Shown here one piece after another: positions 8,683 to 17,367 of a stretch of 64,000 bases of DNA. How positions within the stretch are numbered: position 1 is the stretch's first letter; every line of letters begins with the position of its first letter. A program made the position numbers and the translations under genes. The DNA comes from Chloracidobacterium sp. Its GTDB lineage: Bacteria; Acidobacteriota; Blastocatellia; Pyrinomonadales; Pyrinomonadaceae. Location: assembly GCA_016716305.1 (NCBI GenBank), contig JADJWP010000002.1, forward strand, positions 3,222,501 through 3,286,500, written 5' to 3'. Below the pieces are notes generated by a model. It worked only from the letters and a program-made list of their open reading frames with translations, was not told the DNA's origin and ran no database searches.

Positions 8683-9357
8683 ATGAATAAAAACGGAAAT
8701 GCAGCGGCGTTCTACGATCTCGAAGGCACGCTCGTCAGCACAAACCTCGTCCACACGCTCGCTTTCTATGCGAAGCGGCAGCAAGGCATTTGGCAGACGG
8801 CCAAGAAAAGTGTCGGAACGCTGGCTAAGTTGCCGTTTTTTGGCGTAACGGATCTCTATTCGCGCAATGTTTTTAACGAAGTGTTCTTTCGCAGCTACTC
8901 GGGTTTTTCGCAGGATAGACTTCGTTACTTTTCCGAGGAGCTGTTCGAAGATGTTCTGAAGCCGGCGATCTTTCCGGGTACCGCAGAACTGATAGCTCAG
9001 GGCAAGAAGATCGGCCAGCATCAGGTCGTACTGACGGGGGCTCTTGATTTTACGATCGAGAGGATGATGGATTATCTCGGCATTGATGATTACGTTGCGA
9101 ACCGGCTCGAATTTGTGAACGGATACGCGACCGGCCGCGTACTGCCGCCGGTAATGGCATCGGCGACGAAGGCGAAGTGGATACGCGAATACGCGGAAAA
9201 GAACAATATCAACCTCAGCGAATCTTACGCTTATTCAGACAGCATCTCAGATCTGCCAATGCTGTCGATCGTCGGTCATCCGGTCGCGGTCTGCCCTGAT
9301 TTTCGCCTCAAGCAAACTGCCCGCCAGCATGACTGGGCAGTACTGGATTTGAAATAA
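8683..9357 (+). CDS. HAD-IB family phosphatase (SerB-like hydrolase)
   Basis: A 224-residue haloacid dehalogenase-superfamily protein of the IB subgroup, which includes phosphoserine phosphatase and phosphatases acting in lipid pathways. Motif I reads FYDLEGTLV: the nucleophile Asp is kept, but the usual second Asp (DxD) is Glu. Motif II is LTGALDFTI, a lysine lies near 165, and motif III is YSDSISDLPML with the two metal-binding Asp residues. The Asp-to-Glu change in motif I would alter the general acid; it may still be active. It lies 3.5 kb upstream of the large acyl-reductase/acyltransferase gene on the same strand. HAD-IB proteins often accompany such genes, so a lipid phosphate substrate is possible but unproven. 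Confidence 0.82.
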   Translation: MNKNGNAAAFYDLEGTLVSTNLVHTLAFYAKRQQGIWQTAKKSVGTLAKLPFFGVTDLYSRNVFNEVFFRSYSGFSQDRLRYFSEELFEDVLKPAIFPGTAELIAQGKKIGQHQVVLTGALDFTIERMMDYLGIDDYVANRLEFVNGYATGRVLPPVMASATKAKWIREYAEKNNINLSESYAYSDSISDLPMLSIVGHPVAVCPDFRLKQTARQHDWAVLDLK

Positions 9358-9386
9358 CAATCGAAAGAAATGACAACGGAGAAGCA

Positions 9387-10340
9387 GTGAAGGACTTAAA
9401 ACGAACCGGGGGATGGCTGATAGTACTTGCTCTGATCGCGGTCACAACGGCCGTCGGACAGCTCGCGGTCGGCAAACGGAACGAGGACGCTAAAAAGCCA
9501 AGTTCGAAATATTTCGACGCCGTCAAATTGCTGAATGACGTTGAGTATCTTGCATCGGACGAGCGTGAGGGACGCTCGCCGCTTCGGCCGTCGATCGAAC
9601 AAACCAGGGCGTATGTCGAAACACAGTTTCGCAGGTCCGGCCTGGTGCCAATTCGCGATTCGTTTCGACAAGATTTTCAGATCACAGAACGCGGCACCGA
9701 AAGAAAGGTCGCGGGCGTCAATTTTGTCGGGCAGATCAAGGGCAAGAAGCGATCGGACAAGTATATTGTGATCACTGCTCACTACGACCACCTTGGGATT
9801 CGCAACGGCTCGGTCTATAACGGAGCTGACGACAATGCCTCGGGGACAGCGGCTCTTTTTGCGATCGCAGAGTACTTTGCGAAGGAAACACCACAGCACT
9901 CATTGGTCTTCGTAGCTTTTGATGCTGAAGAAATGGGACTGCTCGGAGCAACGGAATTCGTCGCGAATCCGCCGGTTGCGAAGGAAAATATCTTGTTGAA
10001 CATAAATATGGATATGATCTCGCGGAGCGATAAGGGCGAATTATACGCGGCAGGGACCTTTCATTATCCCCAGTTCAAGCCGGCACTCGAAGCCGCACAG
10101 AAAAAAGCGAAAGTGAAACTTTTGCTTGGACACGACCGGCCCGAGCTTGGGATGGGCGACTGGACGAACCAATCTGACCATGCCGCCTTTCACGCAGCGA
10201 AGATCCCTTTCATCTATTTCGGCGTTGAGGACCACAAGGACTATCACCGCCCAACCGACGATTTCGTGAACATCCAGCCGGAGTTTTATGTGAGGGCGGT
10301 GGAGACGATTATTGAGGCTCTTCGAAGCTTTGACAAATAA
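9387..10340 (+). CDS. M28-family zinc aminopeptidase, membrane-anchored or secreted
   Basis: A 317-residue metallopeptidase. A GTG start at 9387 follows a GGAG site and gives an N-terminal hydrophobic segment (about residues 9-26) acting as signal or anchor, so the enzyme works outside the cytoplasm. The M28 zinc ligands and catalytic acids are all in place: TAHYDHLG (His), NGADDNASGTAAL (bridging Asp), FDAEEMGLLG (catalytic Glu and ligand Glu), NINMDMI (Asp), and the distal His in EDHKDYHRPTDD. It should release N-terminal amino acids from peptides, in line with the other extracellular peptidases in the window. Confidence 0.9.
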   Translation: MKDLKRTGGWLIVLALIAVTTAVGQLAVGKRNEDAKKPSSKYFDAVKLLNDVEYLASDEREGRSPLRPSIEQTRAYVETQFRRSGLVPIRDSFRQDFQITERGTERKVAGVNFVGQIKGKKRSDKYIVITAHYDHLGIRNGSVYNGADDNASGTAALFAIAEYFAKETPQHSLVFVAFDAEEMGLLGATEFVANPPVAKENILLNINMDMISRSDKGELYAAGTFHYPQFKPALEAAQKKAKVKLLLGHDRPELGMGDWTNQSDHAAFHAAKIPFIYFGVEDHKDYHRPTDDFVNIQPEFYVRAVETIIEALRSFDK

Positions 10341-10362
10341 GTGTAGAGCCGGCGATTTGGAG

Positions 10363-10800
10363 ATGAAGGCAACTTTTTTCATATTTTTGACGCTCTTCGG
10401 ATTTTTAAGCGGGGCGTGTATTGATTATCGTTCTCGGAACGATGCCGCAGTTGAGCGACTAAGACAGGCATTCCTGCAAGATGACTTCAACCAGATTTAC
10501 AACGAGGCGGACAGCATCACTCGTGATGGACTTTCGCGGGATGAATTTTCAGCTCGTTTGCGTCCTGCCGTGCGATTGCTTAAAAGTATCGATCCGGAGC
10601 TGAACTGGCGTCGCGATGAACGTGGTTCTCCGGAAAAGGCGATTTACCGCGACGATAACTGGTCGGCCCTGATTCTGGAGAGAAATGATCGGAAGGTGGC
10701 CATAACACTTGATTGGGGCGACCAATTTCGATTGTGCGGGATGGCGATATCCGGTGATGTTCCGGACGGAGGTAATCGGATTTTTCGAAATTGCGATTAA
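10363..10800 (+). CDS. Small lipoprotein of unknown function
   Basis: A 145-residue protein. ATG at 10363 gives a short lipoprotein signal, MKATFFIFLTLFG, then lipobox LSGAC with Cys at residue 18; an in-frame upstream start at 10312 would overlap the M28 gene and destroy this signal. The mature part is mixed helix and strand with a helix-rich first half (RLRQAFLQDDFNQIYNEAD) and a C-terminal WSALILERND beta stretch, loosely recalling NTF2-like folds. I do not recognise a family. It follows the M28 peptidase by 22 bases and ends 14 bases before the LarA-like gene, so the three may be one transcript. Confidence 0.68.
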   Translation: MKATFFIFLTLFGFLSGACIDYRSRNDAAVERLRQAFLQDDFNQIYNEADSITRDGLSRDEFSARLRPAVRLLKSIDPELNWRRDERGSPEKAIYRDDNWSALILERNDRKVAITLDWGDQFRLCGMAISGDVPDGGNRIFRNCD

Positions 10801-10814
10801 CGATCTTTAGGATT

Positions 10815-12416
10815 ATGGCACTTTCACTAAGACGCAAAACGCACGAATCGATCGTGTATATCGACAAGGACTCGGCACCGCGGATCATGCCGAATGGCGA
10901 AGATTTTATCCTTGAGGACATTCCGATCGGGACACGGGTCATTTATCCGAATCCGCCGATCAAGGGTTTGCCGAATCGCGAGGCGGCGATCCGGTATGCC
11001 GTAAACCACCCTATCGAGATGGAGCCGCTATATGCACTGCTCGAACCGGGGATGCGGGTGACGATCGCGATGGACGACATTTCGCTGCCGCTGCCGCCGA
11101 TGGCGACGCCGGATATGCGGCAGACGATGCTTGAGGTCGTGCTGGATATGTGCGGCGCGAACGGCGTCGACGATATTCATCTCATCATCGCAAACTCGCT
11201 GCACCGCAAGATGACGGCGTGGGAAATGAAGCGGATGGTGGGCGATGCGATCTATAACGAATATTACCCCGACCGCTATTACAACCACGACGCCGAAGAC
11301 GACGACAATCTGGTCACGCTCGGCCACACGCGCCACAACGAACCGCTTCGTGTGAACAAGCGAGCGATCGAGAGCGACCTGCTGATCTATCTGAACATCA
11401 ACCTTGTCCCGATGGACGGCGGGCATAAGTCCGTGGCGGTGGGGTTATGCGATTACGAATCCTTGCGTGCTCACCACGAGCCGCAGACGATCCGCGATTC
11501 GCATTCCTATATGGACCCGCCTGCATCCGAGCTGAACCACAAGGTCATCCGGTTGGGCAAGCTTGTCGATGAGCAGTGCAAGGTGTTTCATATCGAAACT
11601 GCCTTGAACAACAGGATGTTCCCTGAGGGCTACGACATCCTGACGCGGAACGAGGACGAGTTTTCGTTCATGGACCGGATGAAGTGGGAAGCGATGGCGA
11701 GAACATTCTCAAAAATGCCGCGTGCCGCACGCAGGAAGATGCTTCATGCCATCCCGGCCCAGTATGAACTGATAGGCTGCTACGCGGGCAAGACCGAGCC
11801 GGTCCACGACAAGATCCTCGAGCTCAACTATAGGCAGTACGAAATTCCGGTAAAGGGCCAGTGCGACATCCTGATCTCGGGCATCCCGGACATCTCGCCG
11901 TATAACGTCTATTCGGCGTTGAATCCGCTGCTCGTGCAGGTGATGGCGCTCGGGTACCACTTCAATATGTACCGGAACAAGCCGCTGCTCAGAAAGGGCG
12001 GCGTGATGATCATTACGCATCCGTGTTTCGACGAGTTCGATCACAATTTTCACCCGTCGTACATCGAGTTTTTCCACCGGCTGCTGCCGGAATCGCGCGA
12101 TGCGTTCTACCTTCGCGAAAAATACGAACGCGAGTTCGCGTCGAACCCGGCATACGTCGAGATGTACCGCCGCGGCAACGCATATCACGGTGCGCACCCA
12201 TTCTTTATGTGGTACTGGGGCGAAAACGGCCGCCAGCACGTCGGCAAGGTCATCGTCGCCGGAGCCGAAAACGCCCACGTCCCCGAAATGCTAGGCTGGG
12301 AACGTGCCGACAACCTGACCGAGGCAATCGCTATGGGCCGCTCGTATATGGGCCGCAACGCCGAGATAACGATGCTGCATCAGCCGATTATTGGGTTGTG
12401 TAATGTGAGTGATTAG
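10815..12416 (+). CDS. LarA-like protein (lactate racemase N-domain / DUF2088 family)
   Basis: A 533-residue protein of the family of LarA, the lactate racemase that uses a nickel-pincer nucleotide; family members racemise or epimerise 2-hydroxy acids. The N-terminal domain shows TIAMDDISLPLPPM near residue 80, NSLHRKMTAWEM near 125 (candidate catalytic His), YNHDAEDDD followed by LGHTRHNEPL, and MDGGHKSVAVG near 205. The Lys in the last motif sits where LarA's cofactor-bearing lysine lies. The C-terminal domain has GVMIITHPCFDEFDH. The start at 10815 follows AGG; an ATG at 10791 would overlap the preceding gene. No larB, larC or larE cofactor genes are in the window. Substrate unknown. Confidence 0.75.
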   Translation: MALSLRRKTHESIVYIDKDSAPRIMPNGEDFILEDIPIGTRVIYPNPPIKGLPNREAAIRYAVNHPIEMEPLYALLEPGMRVTIAMDDISLPLPPMATPDMRQTMLEVVLDMCGANGVDDIHLIIANSLHRKMTAWEMKRMVGDAIYNEYYPDRYYNHDAEDDDNLVTLGHTRHNEPLRVNKRAIESDLLIYLNINLVPMDGGHKSVAVGLCDYESLRAHHEPQTIRDSHSYMDPPASELNHKVIRLGKLVDEQCKVFHIETALNNRMFPEGYDILTRNEDEFSFMDRMKWEAMARTFSKMPRAARRKMLHAIPAQYELIGCYAGKTEPVHDKILELNYRQYEIPVKGQCDILISGIPDISPYNVYSALNPLLVQVMALGYHFNMYRNKPLLRKGGVMIITHPCFDEFDHNFHPSYIEFFHRLLPESRDAFYLREKYEREFASNPAYVEMYRRGNAYHGAHPFFMWYWGENGRQHVGKVIVAGAENAHVPEMLGWERADNLTEAIAMGRSYMGRNAEITMLHQPIIGLCNVSD

Positions 12417-12422
12417 ACTCAG

Positions 12423-12443
12423 GCGGTCACGGTTTGTGACCGC
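12423..12443 (+). other. Perfect hairpin after the LarA-like gene
   Basis: GCGGTCAC and GTGACCGC form an 8-bp perfect stem around a GGTTT loop, 6 bases after the stop of the LarA-like gene. No T-run follows, so it is either a weak or factor-dependent terminator or an mRNA-stabilising end. It lies upstream of the start I prefer for the next gene (12457), and would fall inside that gene if the ATA/ATG-type start at 12409 were used. Confidence 0.55.
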
Positions 12444-12456
12444 TTCGATTCCAACG

Positions 12457-12888
12457 ATGCTTGAGATTGAATTCGAAGAACCATCAACAATCACCTGCGA
12501 ATGCTGCCAGGGAAGCACGACTCGGTTGACTAGGTTTGTATATCAGGATGACGATGCGTTCGCGGTTTATTATGCGTTGTTTTCGGATAAGCACCGGCAC
12601 GACGGAGTTGTCGGCATCGTGAGCTTGGGTGAGTGGGACGACGATGAGATTCCGCCATCGCGCGTCGCCTTTTCATTCCGACTCTGGGAAGGCGAAGACA
12701 ACTTTAACGTCACGATCATCGATGCGAACGAGTCTGAATGGTCGGACGTCGAAATACTTGGTCGCAAGCTTACACGTGAGGAGGCCCTAGACCATCCATG
12801 GGTTAAGGATGTCTACCACATCATCGACCATGTGATCGATGAGGATCCTGTGATTCGAGAGTTCTTTTCTTCGGAACCAGTTCATTGA
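12457..12888 (+). CDS. Conserved-looking hypothetical protein
   Basis: A 143-residue acidic protein that I cannot place in a family. It opens MLEIEFEEPSTITCECCQG; the CECC cluster could bind a metal. A beta-rich middle follows (FAVYYALFSDKH, VGIVSLGEWDDD, VAFSFRLWEG), then an acidic helical end. There is no signal peptide or membrane segment, so it should be cytoplasmic. The start at 12457 skips a hairpin and 16 unlikely residues. Its stop lies just upstream of the large lipid enzyme (its ATG is 8 bases downstream), suggesting coupled expression. The acidic beta-strand composition resembles small immunity-type proteins, but no toxin is next to it. Confidence 0.6.
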   Translation: MLEIEFEEPSTITCECCQGSTTRLTRFVYQDDDAFAVYYALFSDKHRHDGVVGIVSLGEWDDDEIPPSRVAFSFRLWEGEDNFNVTIIDANESEWSDVEILGRKLTREEALDHPWVKDVYHIIDHVIDEDPVIREFFSSEPVH

Positions 12889-12896
12889 CGAAAGTA

Positions 12897-15800
12897 ATGA
12901 AACTATCACCATCAGAAATATTTAAGGGCAAGAACATCTTCTTTATCGGCGGGACGGGATTCGTCGGGAAGGTGACTTTGTCGATGCTGCTGCACAATTT
13001 TCCGGATATCGGAAAGGTTTATGCGACGGTGCGGGCGCGGGATGAGAATGAATCAAGGACGCGGTTTTGGACGAGTATTGTCACGTCGCCGACGTTTGAT
13101 CCATTAAGGGAGAAGTACGGCGACGGGTTCGACGACTTCATTAAGTCAAAGGTAGTTCCGGTCAACGGCGACGTAGGCAATGAGTATCTCGGGCTTGACG
13201 AAAAGGAAGCTAAGAAGATAATGCGCGTTACCGACATCATCATAAATGGTGCCGGAAATGTAACGTTTAATCCGCCGCTTGAGTCGGCATTACGTACAAA
13301 CGTCGTAGGTTCGAACAACATTATCAAGATGGCCCGAATGATGAAGAAGCCGCGGCTTGTGCACGTTTCGACGTGTTTTGTTGCAGGGAAGCGTTCGGGA
13401 GCGATCTGGGAGAACGAGCCGGTCGTCGGTTATTTTCCGCGAAAGAACGAGCTTGTCGGCACGACCTTCGACGTGAATCGCGAGATCGAGGATTGTGCCC
13501 GCTTGAGCGAACAAGCACGTCAGGAAGCCGACGACGCGGTCCAGGCCGCAAAGTTTCGTGAACAGGCCCGCAATCGATTTATCGAAGAAGGCCGCGATCC
13601 GGACGATGAGGCTGAGCTGAAATCGGCGATCTTTCGCGAACGCAAAATGTGGATCCGCGAAAGGACGACGGAACTTGGTGCCGAGCGAGCCGAGTATTGG
13701 GGATGGACGAATATTTATACATATTCGAAGTCGCTCGCCGAGCAGATCATTGCTTCGCAGGACGACATCGTGAAGACGTTGGTGCGTCCGTCGATCGTCG
13801 AATCATCGAATCAGTATCCGTTCCCGGGCTGGAACGAGGGATTTACGACCACCGCACCGCTGATCCTGATCGCACTTCGCGGACAGCCGATAATTCCGGT
13901 CAACGAAAAATTGATCCTCGATATCATCCCGGTCGACATGGTAGCCGGCGTGATAATCGCGGCGGCAATGAATGCACTGGTCGATGACGATCCGCCACTT
14001 GTTTTCCAGGCATCATCGGGCGATTCGAATCCGAACGATATGAAACGCATCGTCGGGCTTGTCGGGCTTTACAAGCGACAGCATTTTGACGAAAAGGAAA
14101 CAGGTAACAAGATCATCAACAAGCTTGCCGGAATGGTCGAGGCCGTCCCGGTGAAACAGCGTACTTACGAACTGACCAGTGCTCCGATGCTGAACAAGTT
14201 AGCGAAAAGGGCAGACGATCTGATGGATCGTGCAACACCGCGTTGGGGCGGCGGGCGGATCGGCAATATCATCTCTGACCTCAAAAGATCGACCGAAGAT
14301 TTCAAACAGGCGACCCAGGACACGATGGACGCGTTTGCGATGTTCAAACCGTTCATGATCGATAACGAATATCTTTATCGATCTGATAATGTTCGGGCAT
14401 TGATGTCTGTCATTAAGGAGAAGGAAAAGCATCTGTTGCCTTGGTATCCCGAAAAGCTCGATTGGTATGACTATTGGTTGAACGTCCATTTTCCGGGAAT
14501 GCGAAAGTGGGTTTTGCCGACACTTGAAGAAGAGCTGAAAGCGGTCGAAAAGCGTTCGTACACCTACAAGGACCTGCTTGACCTCTTTGACACCTCCGTT
14601 AAGCGTTTTCCGACCCGTGTCGCAATGCGGATCGAGCGAAACGGACGACGTGAGCAATATACATATGATGATGTCCGCGAACTGACGATGCGCGCGGCCG
14701 GCTTTCTCGCAGACAAGGGCATCAAACCGGGCGATCGGGTGATCTTGTTCTCGAACAATATGCCCGAATGGGGGATGACCTATTTCGGGATCCTCAAGGC
14801 CGGTGCGACGGCGGTCCCGATCGACCCGGCGAGTTCAGTTGATGAGATCGTCAATTTTGCAAAGGCGGGTGAGGTCTCCGCGATAGTCGTTTCGCCGAAG
14901 CTGTCAGCTGAGCATCCGGAATTGAAAGCAAAGCTCGATGAGGCGATAGACAGCCGGAAAAAAGGTGGCGTTTCGGTTTGGACGTTCGATGAGGTCTTCG
15001 AATTGCCTGACGAGCTTGAGGAATCCAAGCGGCTCGCTCTGCTGCCTGCAAAAGTGCTCGGCAACGCGGTCGCGTCGCTGATCTTCACCTCGGGCACGAC
15101 GGGCAAGCCAAAGGCCGTGATGCTCTCGCACAAGAACTTTACGAACATGATCTCGATGCTGTCGTCCGTACTTGATATGGATCTGACTGACGGCGTGCTC
15201 TCCGTCCTGCCGATGCACCACACGTTTGAATTTTCGGCAGGTTTTCTCACGCCGTTCTCAAATGGTACGCAGATCACATATCTAAACGAACTTACCGCAG
15301 AAGATCTTTCACGTACGATCGAAAACGGCCATGTTACCGGCATGGTGGGCGTTCCAGCTCTTTGGGAAATGCTACACAGGCGGATAAAGACCCGACTTCG
15401 TGAACGCGGCGATTGGATCGCCGATCTGGCTGACAATATCATCGAGTTCAACGCGTGGATACGCGATAATACGCCATTCAATCTGGGGCCGATCGTCTTT
15501 TTCCCGATCCATCAGGGAATGGGCGGGAAGATGCGCTATTTGATATCAGGCGGTTCGGCGTTATCCGAAAAAGTTCAAAAAGACCTGCATGGTCTGGGAT
15601 TCACGGTGCTCGAGGGCTACGGCCTGACGGAGTCCTCACCGGTTTTGACCGTCGCCCGGCCCGGCAACAAATTGTTGAGAGGCAGTGTCGGTAAACCGCT
15701 TCCCGGGGTCGAGGTGCGGATCAATGATCCTGACGAAAGCGGTATCGGCGAGGTGTTGGCGCGCGGTCAGAACGTCATGCTTGGCTATTACAACAATGAC

Positions 15801-17333
15801 GAAGCGACCGAGGAAGTCCTCCAGGATCGATGGCTGCGGACGGGCGACCTCGGCAGGCTCGACGAAGACGGAAATCTCTTCATCGTCGGCCGTTCAAAGG
15901 ACGTTATCATCGATTCTAACGGAAAGAATATTTATCCGGATGAGATCGAAGAGATATATTCCAAGTCCGGGTTCATAAAAGAACTGAGCGTGGTCGGTCT
16001 GCCCGAGGACGACGGCGGGGAAAAGATAGCGGCGTTGGTCGTCCCTGATTACGAACACGATATCGCTCTGTCCCGGGCGGACGTCAACAAAAGGATCGAA
16101 GAGTACTTTCGTGAGATCGCGGCCTCGCTGCCCTTCTTCAAACGGATCAAGGTATTTCACATAACTCCGTTCGAGTTGCCGCGAACTGCGACCCGGAAAG
16201 TTAAACGTCCAGAGGTCGTCGAGATGCTTCAGTCACTCGAAGAACGTTCAAAGAACAAAACGATAGCCGCGACGGAGTCAAAGAGTGACGACAATCTATT
16301 GTGGATCCGGAAGATCGTCGCAACCGTTTCAAGCAGGCCATTATCGGAAATCGCCGTAGAAGATAAACTCGCGAATCTCGGTTTTGATTCGCTGATGTTC
16401 GTCGAACTCCAGGCGGCGGTCGAAGATGCCGGAGGCCGTGTGCTTTCTCCAGACGCGTTGAACGAGGTTCAGACGGTCCGCGAATTGTTGACCGCGGTCA
16501 AGCGAATAGATAGGTCTAAACGTCTTGCAGATGAGCCAAAGATCGAAGAGAAAAAAGATGACGAGGACATTTTTATCCCTTCGCTGGTCCGGAGAATAGG
16601 GAACGCCGCAGTCGATTTTGCTCAGGAACGTCTTTACAAGAACGTCCTTGATACGACGATCGAAGGGCAGGGCAACGTGCCTCAGCATGTAAATTTCATC
16701 GTTGCGCCGAACCACGCATCCCATATCGATACCGGACTGGTCAAGACCGCCCTCGGCAAGGCCGTTGCAGAACAGACCGTAGCGGTCGCCGCTGCTGACT
16801 ACTGGTTCGATACCAAATATAAGCGGGCGTACATGAACAACTTTACGACGCTTGTACCTATCGAGCGAACGGGAAGTTTGAGGCAGTCGCTGCGACATGT
16901 TACGCGGATCCTGAACGAGGGCTATAACGCGCTGATATTTCCGGAAGGAACCCGCTCGCTGACGGGCGAGATCGCCGAATTCAAACCGGTGATCGGCTAT
17001 CTTGCCCTCAATCAGAAGATAGGAATACTTCCGATACAGCTCTGGGGAACATTCGAAGCATATCCAAAGGGTATGACGATCCCTGCCAAGCAGAGCATCG
17101 GAGCTAAGATCGGGGCTCGGATCGGTAAATTCCTTTCGTACGAAGAGCTTCGCGATATGACCAAAGGTGTGCCTAACACAGAGGCTTACAGGCTCATAGC
17201 GGCCCGCGTCCAACACGAGGTCGAGAATATGCGTGATGGCAGGCGAGACAAGTTCGATGTCGTTTCGGTAAGAAAGGCTTGGAAGGCCGAGCGTCGTAAA
17301 GTTCGGAAACCGGAACCAATGATTGATGAATAA
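12897..17333 (+). CDS. Four-part lipid enzyme: fatty-acyl reductase, acyl-AMP ligase, acyl carrier domain and PlsC acyltransferase (ElbD-like)
   Basis: A 1478-residue fusion. Residues about 10-400: NAD(P)-dependent fatty-acyl reductase (GGTGFVGK near 20; the YSKS active site near 277) with a C-terminal reductase extension to about 560. About 570-1100: AMP-forming acyl ligase (TSGTTGKPK near 730, YGLTESS near 907, GRSKDVI near 998). About 1130-1200: acyl carrier domain, LGFDSLMF, with the phosphopantetheine Ser near 1164. About 1240-1450: PlsC acyltransferase, with NHASHID (HX4D) near 1271 and FPEGTRS near 1347. It could activate a fatty acid, load it on its own carrier, reduce it to alcohol or aldehyde, and/or pass an acyl chain to a glycerol backbone. 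As I recall, ElbD of the Myxococcus ether-lipid cluster has the same domain set. All motifs look intact. Confidence 0.9.
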   Translation: MKLSPSEIFKGKNIFFIGGTGFVGKVTLSMLLHNFPDIGKVYATVRARDENESRTRFWTSIVTSPTFDPLREKYGDGFDDFIKSKVVPVNGDVGNEYLGLDEKEAKKIMRVTDIIINGAGNVTFNPPLESALRTNVVGSNNIIKMARMMKKPRLVHVSTCFVAGKRSGAIWENEPVVGYFPRKNELVGTTFDVNREIEDCARLSEQARQEADDAVQAAKFREQARNRFIEEGRDPDDEAELKSAIFRERKMWIRERTTELGAERAEYWGWTNIYTYSKSLAEQIIASQDDIVKTLVRPSIVESSNQYPFPGWNEGFTTTAPLILIALRGQPIIPVNEKLILDIIPVDMVAGVIIAAAMNALVDDDPPLVFQASSGDSNPNDMKRIVGLVGLYKRQHFDEKETGNKIINKLAGMVEAVPVKQRTYELTSAPMLNKLAKRADDLMDRATPRWGGGRIGNIISDLKRSTEDFKQATQDTMDAFAMFKPFMIDNEYLYRSDNVRALMSVIKEKEKHLLPWYPEKLDWYDYWLNVHFPGMRKWVLPTLEEELKAVEKRSYTYKDLLDLFDTSVKRFPTRVAMRIERNGRREQYTYDDVRELTMRAAGFLADKGIKPGDRVILFSNNMPEWGMTYFGILKAGATAVPIDPASSVDEIVNFAKAGEVSAIVVSPKLSAEHPELKAKLDEAIDSRKKGGVSVWTFDEVFELPDELEESKRLALLPAKVLGNAVASLIFTSGTTGKPKAVMLSHKNFTNMISMLSSVLDMDLTDGVLSVLPMHHTFEFSAGFLTPFSNGTQITYLNELTAEDLSRTIENGHVTGMVGVPALWEMLHRRIKTRLRERGDWIADLADNIIEFNAWIRDNTPFNLGPIVFFPIHQGMGGKMRYLISGGSALSEKVQKDLHGLGFTVLEGYGLTESSPVLTVARPGNKLLRGSVGKPLPGVEVRINDPDESGIGEVLARGQNVMLGYYNNDEATEEVLQDRWLRTGDLGRLDEDGNLFIVGRSKDVIIDSNGKNIYPDEIEEIYSKSGFIKELSVVGLPEDDGGEKIAALVVPDYEHDIALSRADVNKRIEEYFREIAASLPFFKRIKVFHITPFELPRTATRKVKRPEVVEMLQSLEERSKNKTIAATESKSDDNLLWIRKIVATVSSRPLSEIAVEDKLANLGFDSLMFVELQAAVEDAGGRVLSPDALNEVQTVRELLTAVKRIDRSKRLADEPKIEEKKDDEDIFIPSLVRRIGNAAVDFAQERLYKNVLDTTIEGQGNVPQHVNFIVAPNHASHIDTGLVKTALGKAVAEQTVAVAAADYWFDTKYKRAYMNNFTTLVPIERTGSLRQSLRHVTRILNEGYNALIFPEGTRSLTGEIAEFKPVIGYLALNQKIGILPIQLWGTFEAYPKGMTIPAKQSIGAKIGARIGKFLSYEELRDMTKGVPNTEAYRLIAARVQHEVENMRDGRRDKFDVVSVRKAWKAERRKVRKPEPMIDE

Positions 17334-17336
17334 AAT

Positions 17337-17356
17337 GGGAGGTCCTAAGACCTCCC
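17337..17356 (-). terminator. Hairpin terminator of the small prepilin-like gene
   Basis: GGGAGGTC and GACCTCCC form an 8-bp stem with a CTAA loop. On the minus strand it is followed by ATTTTATT, and it begins 12 bases after the stop of the 41-residue pilin-like gene. It also lies 4 bases after the stop of the convergent lipid enzyme, so it may serve both, though the plus side has no T-run. Confidence 0.7.
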
Positions 17357-17367
17357 GACGGACCTCT

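Noticed and set aside
16341..17216. 291-codon open frame on the minus strand
   Set aside because: It lies inside the carrier and acyltransferase domains of the lipid enzyme, has no motif, and is a shadow of that gene.
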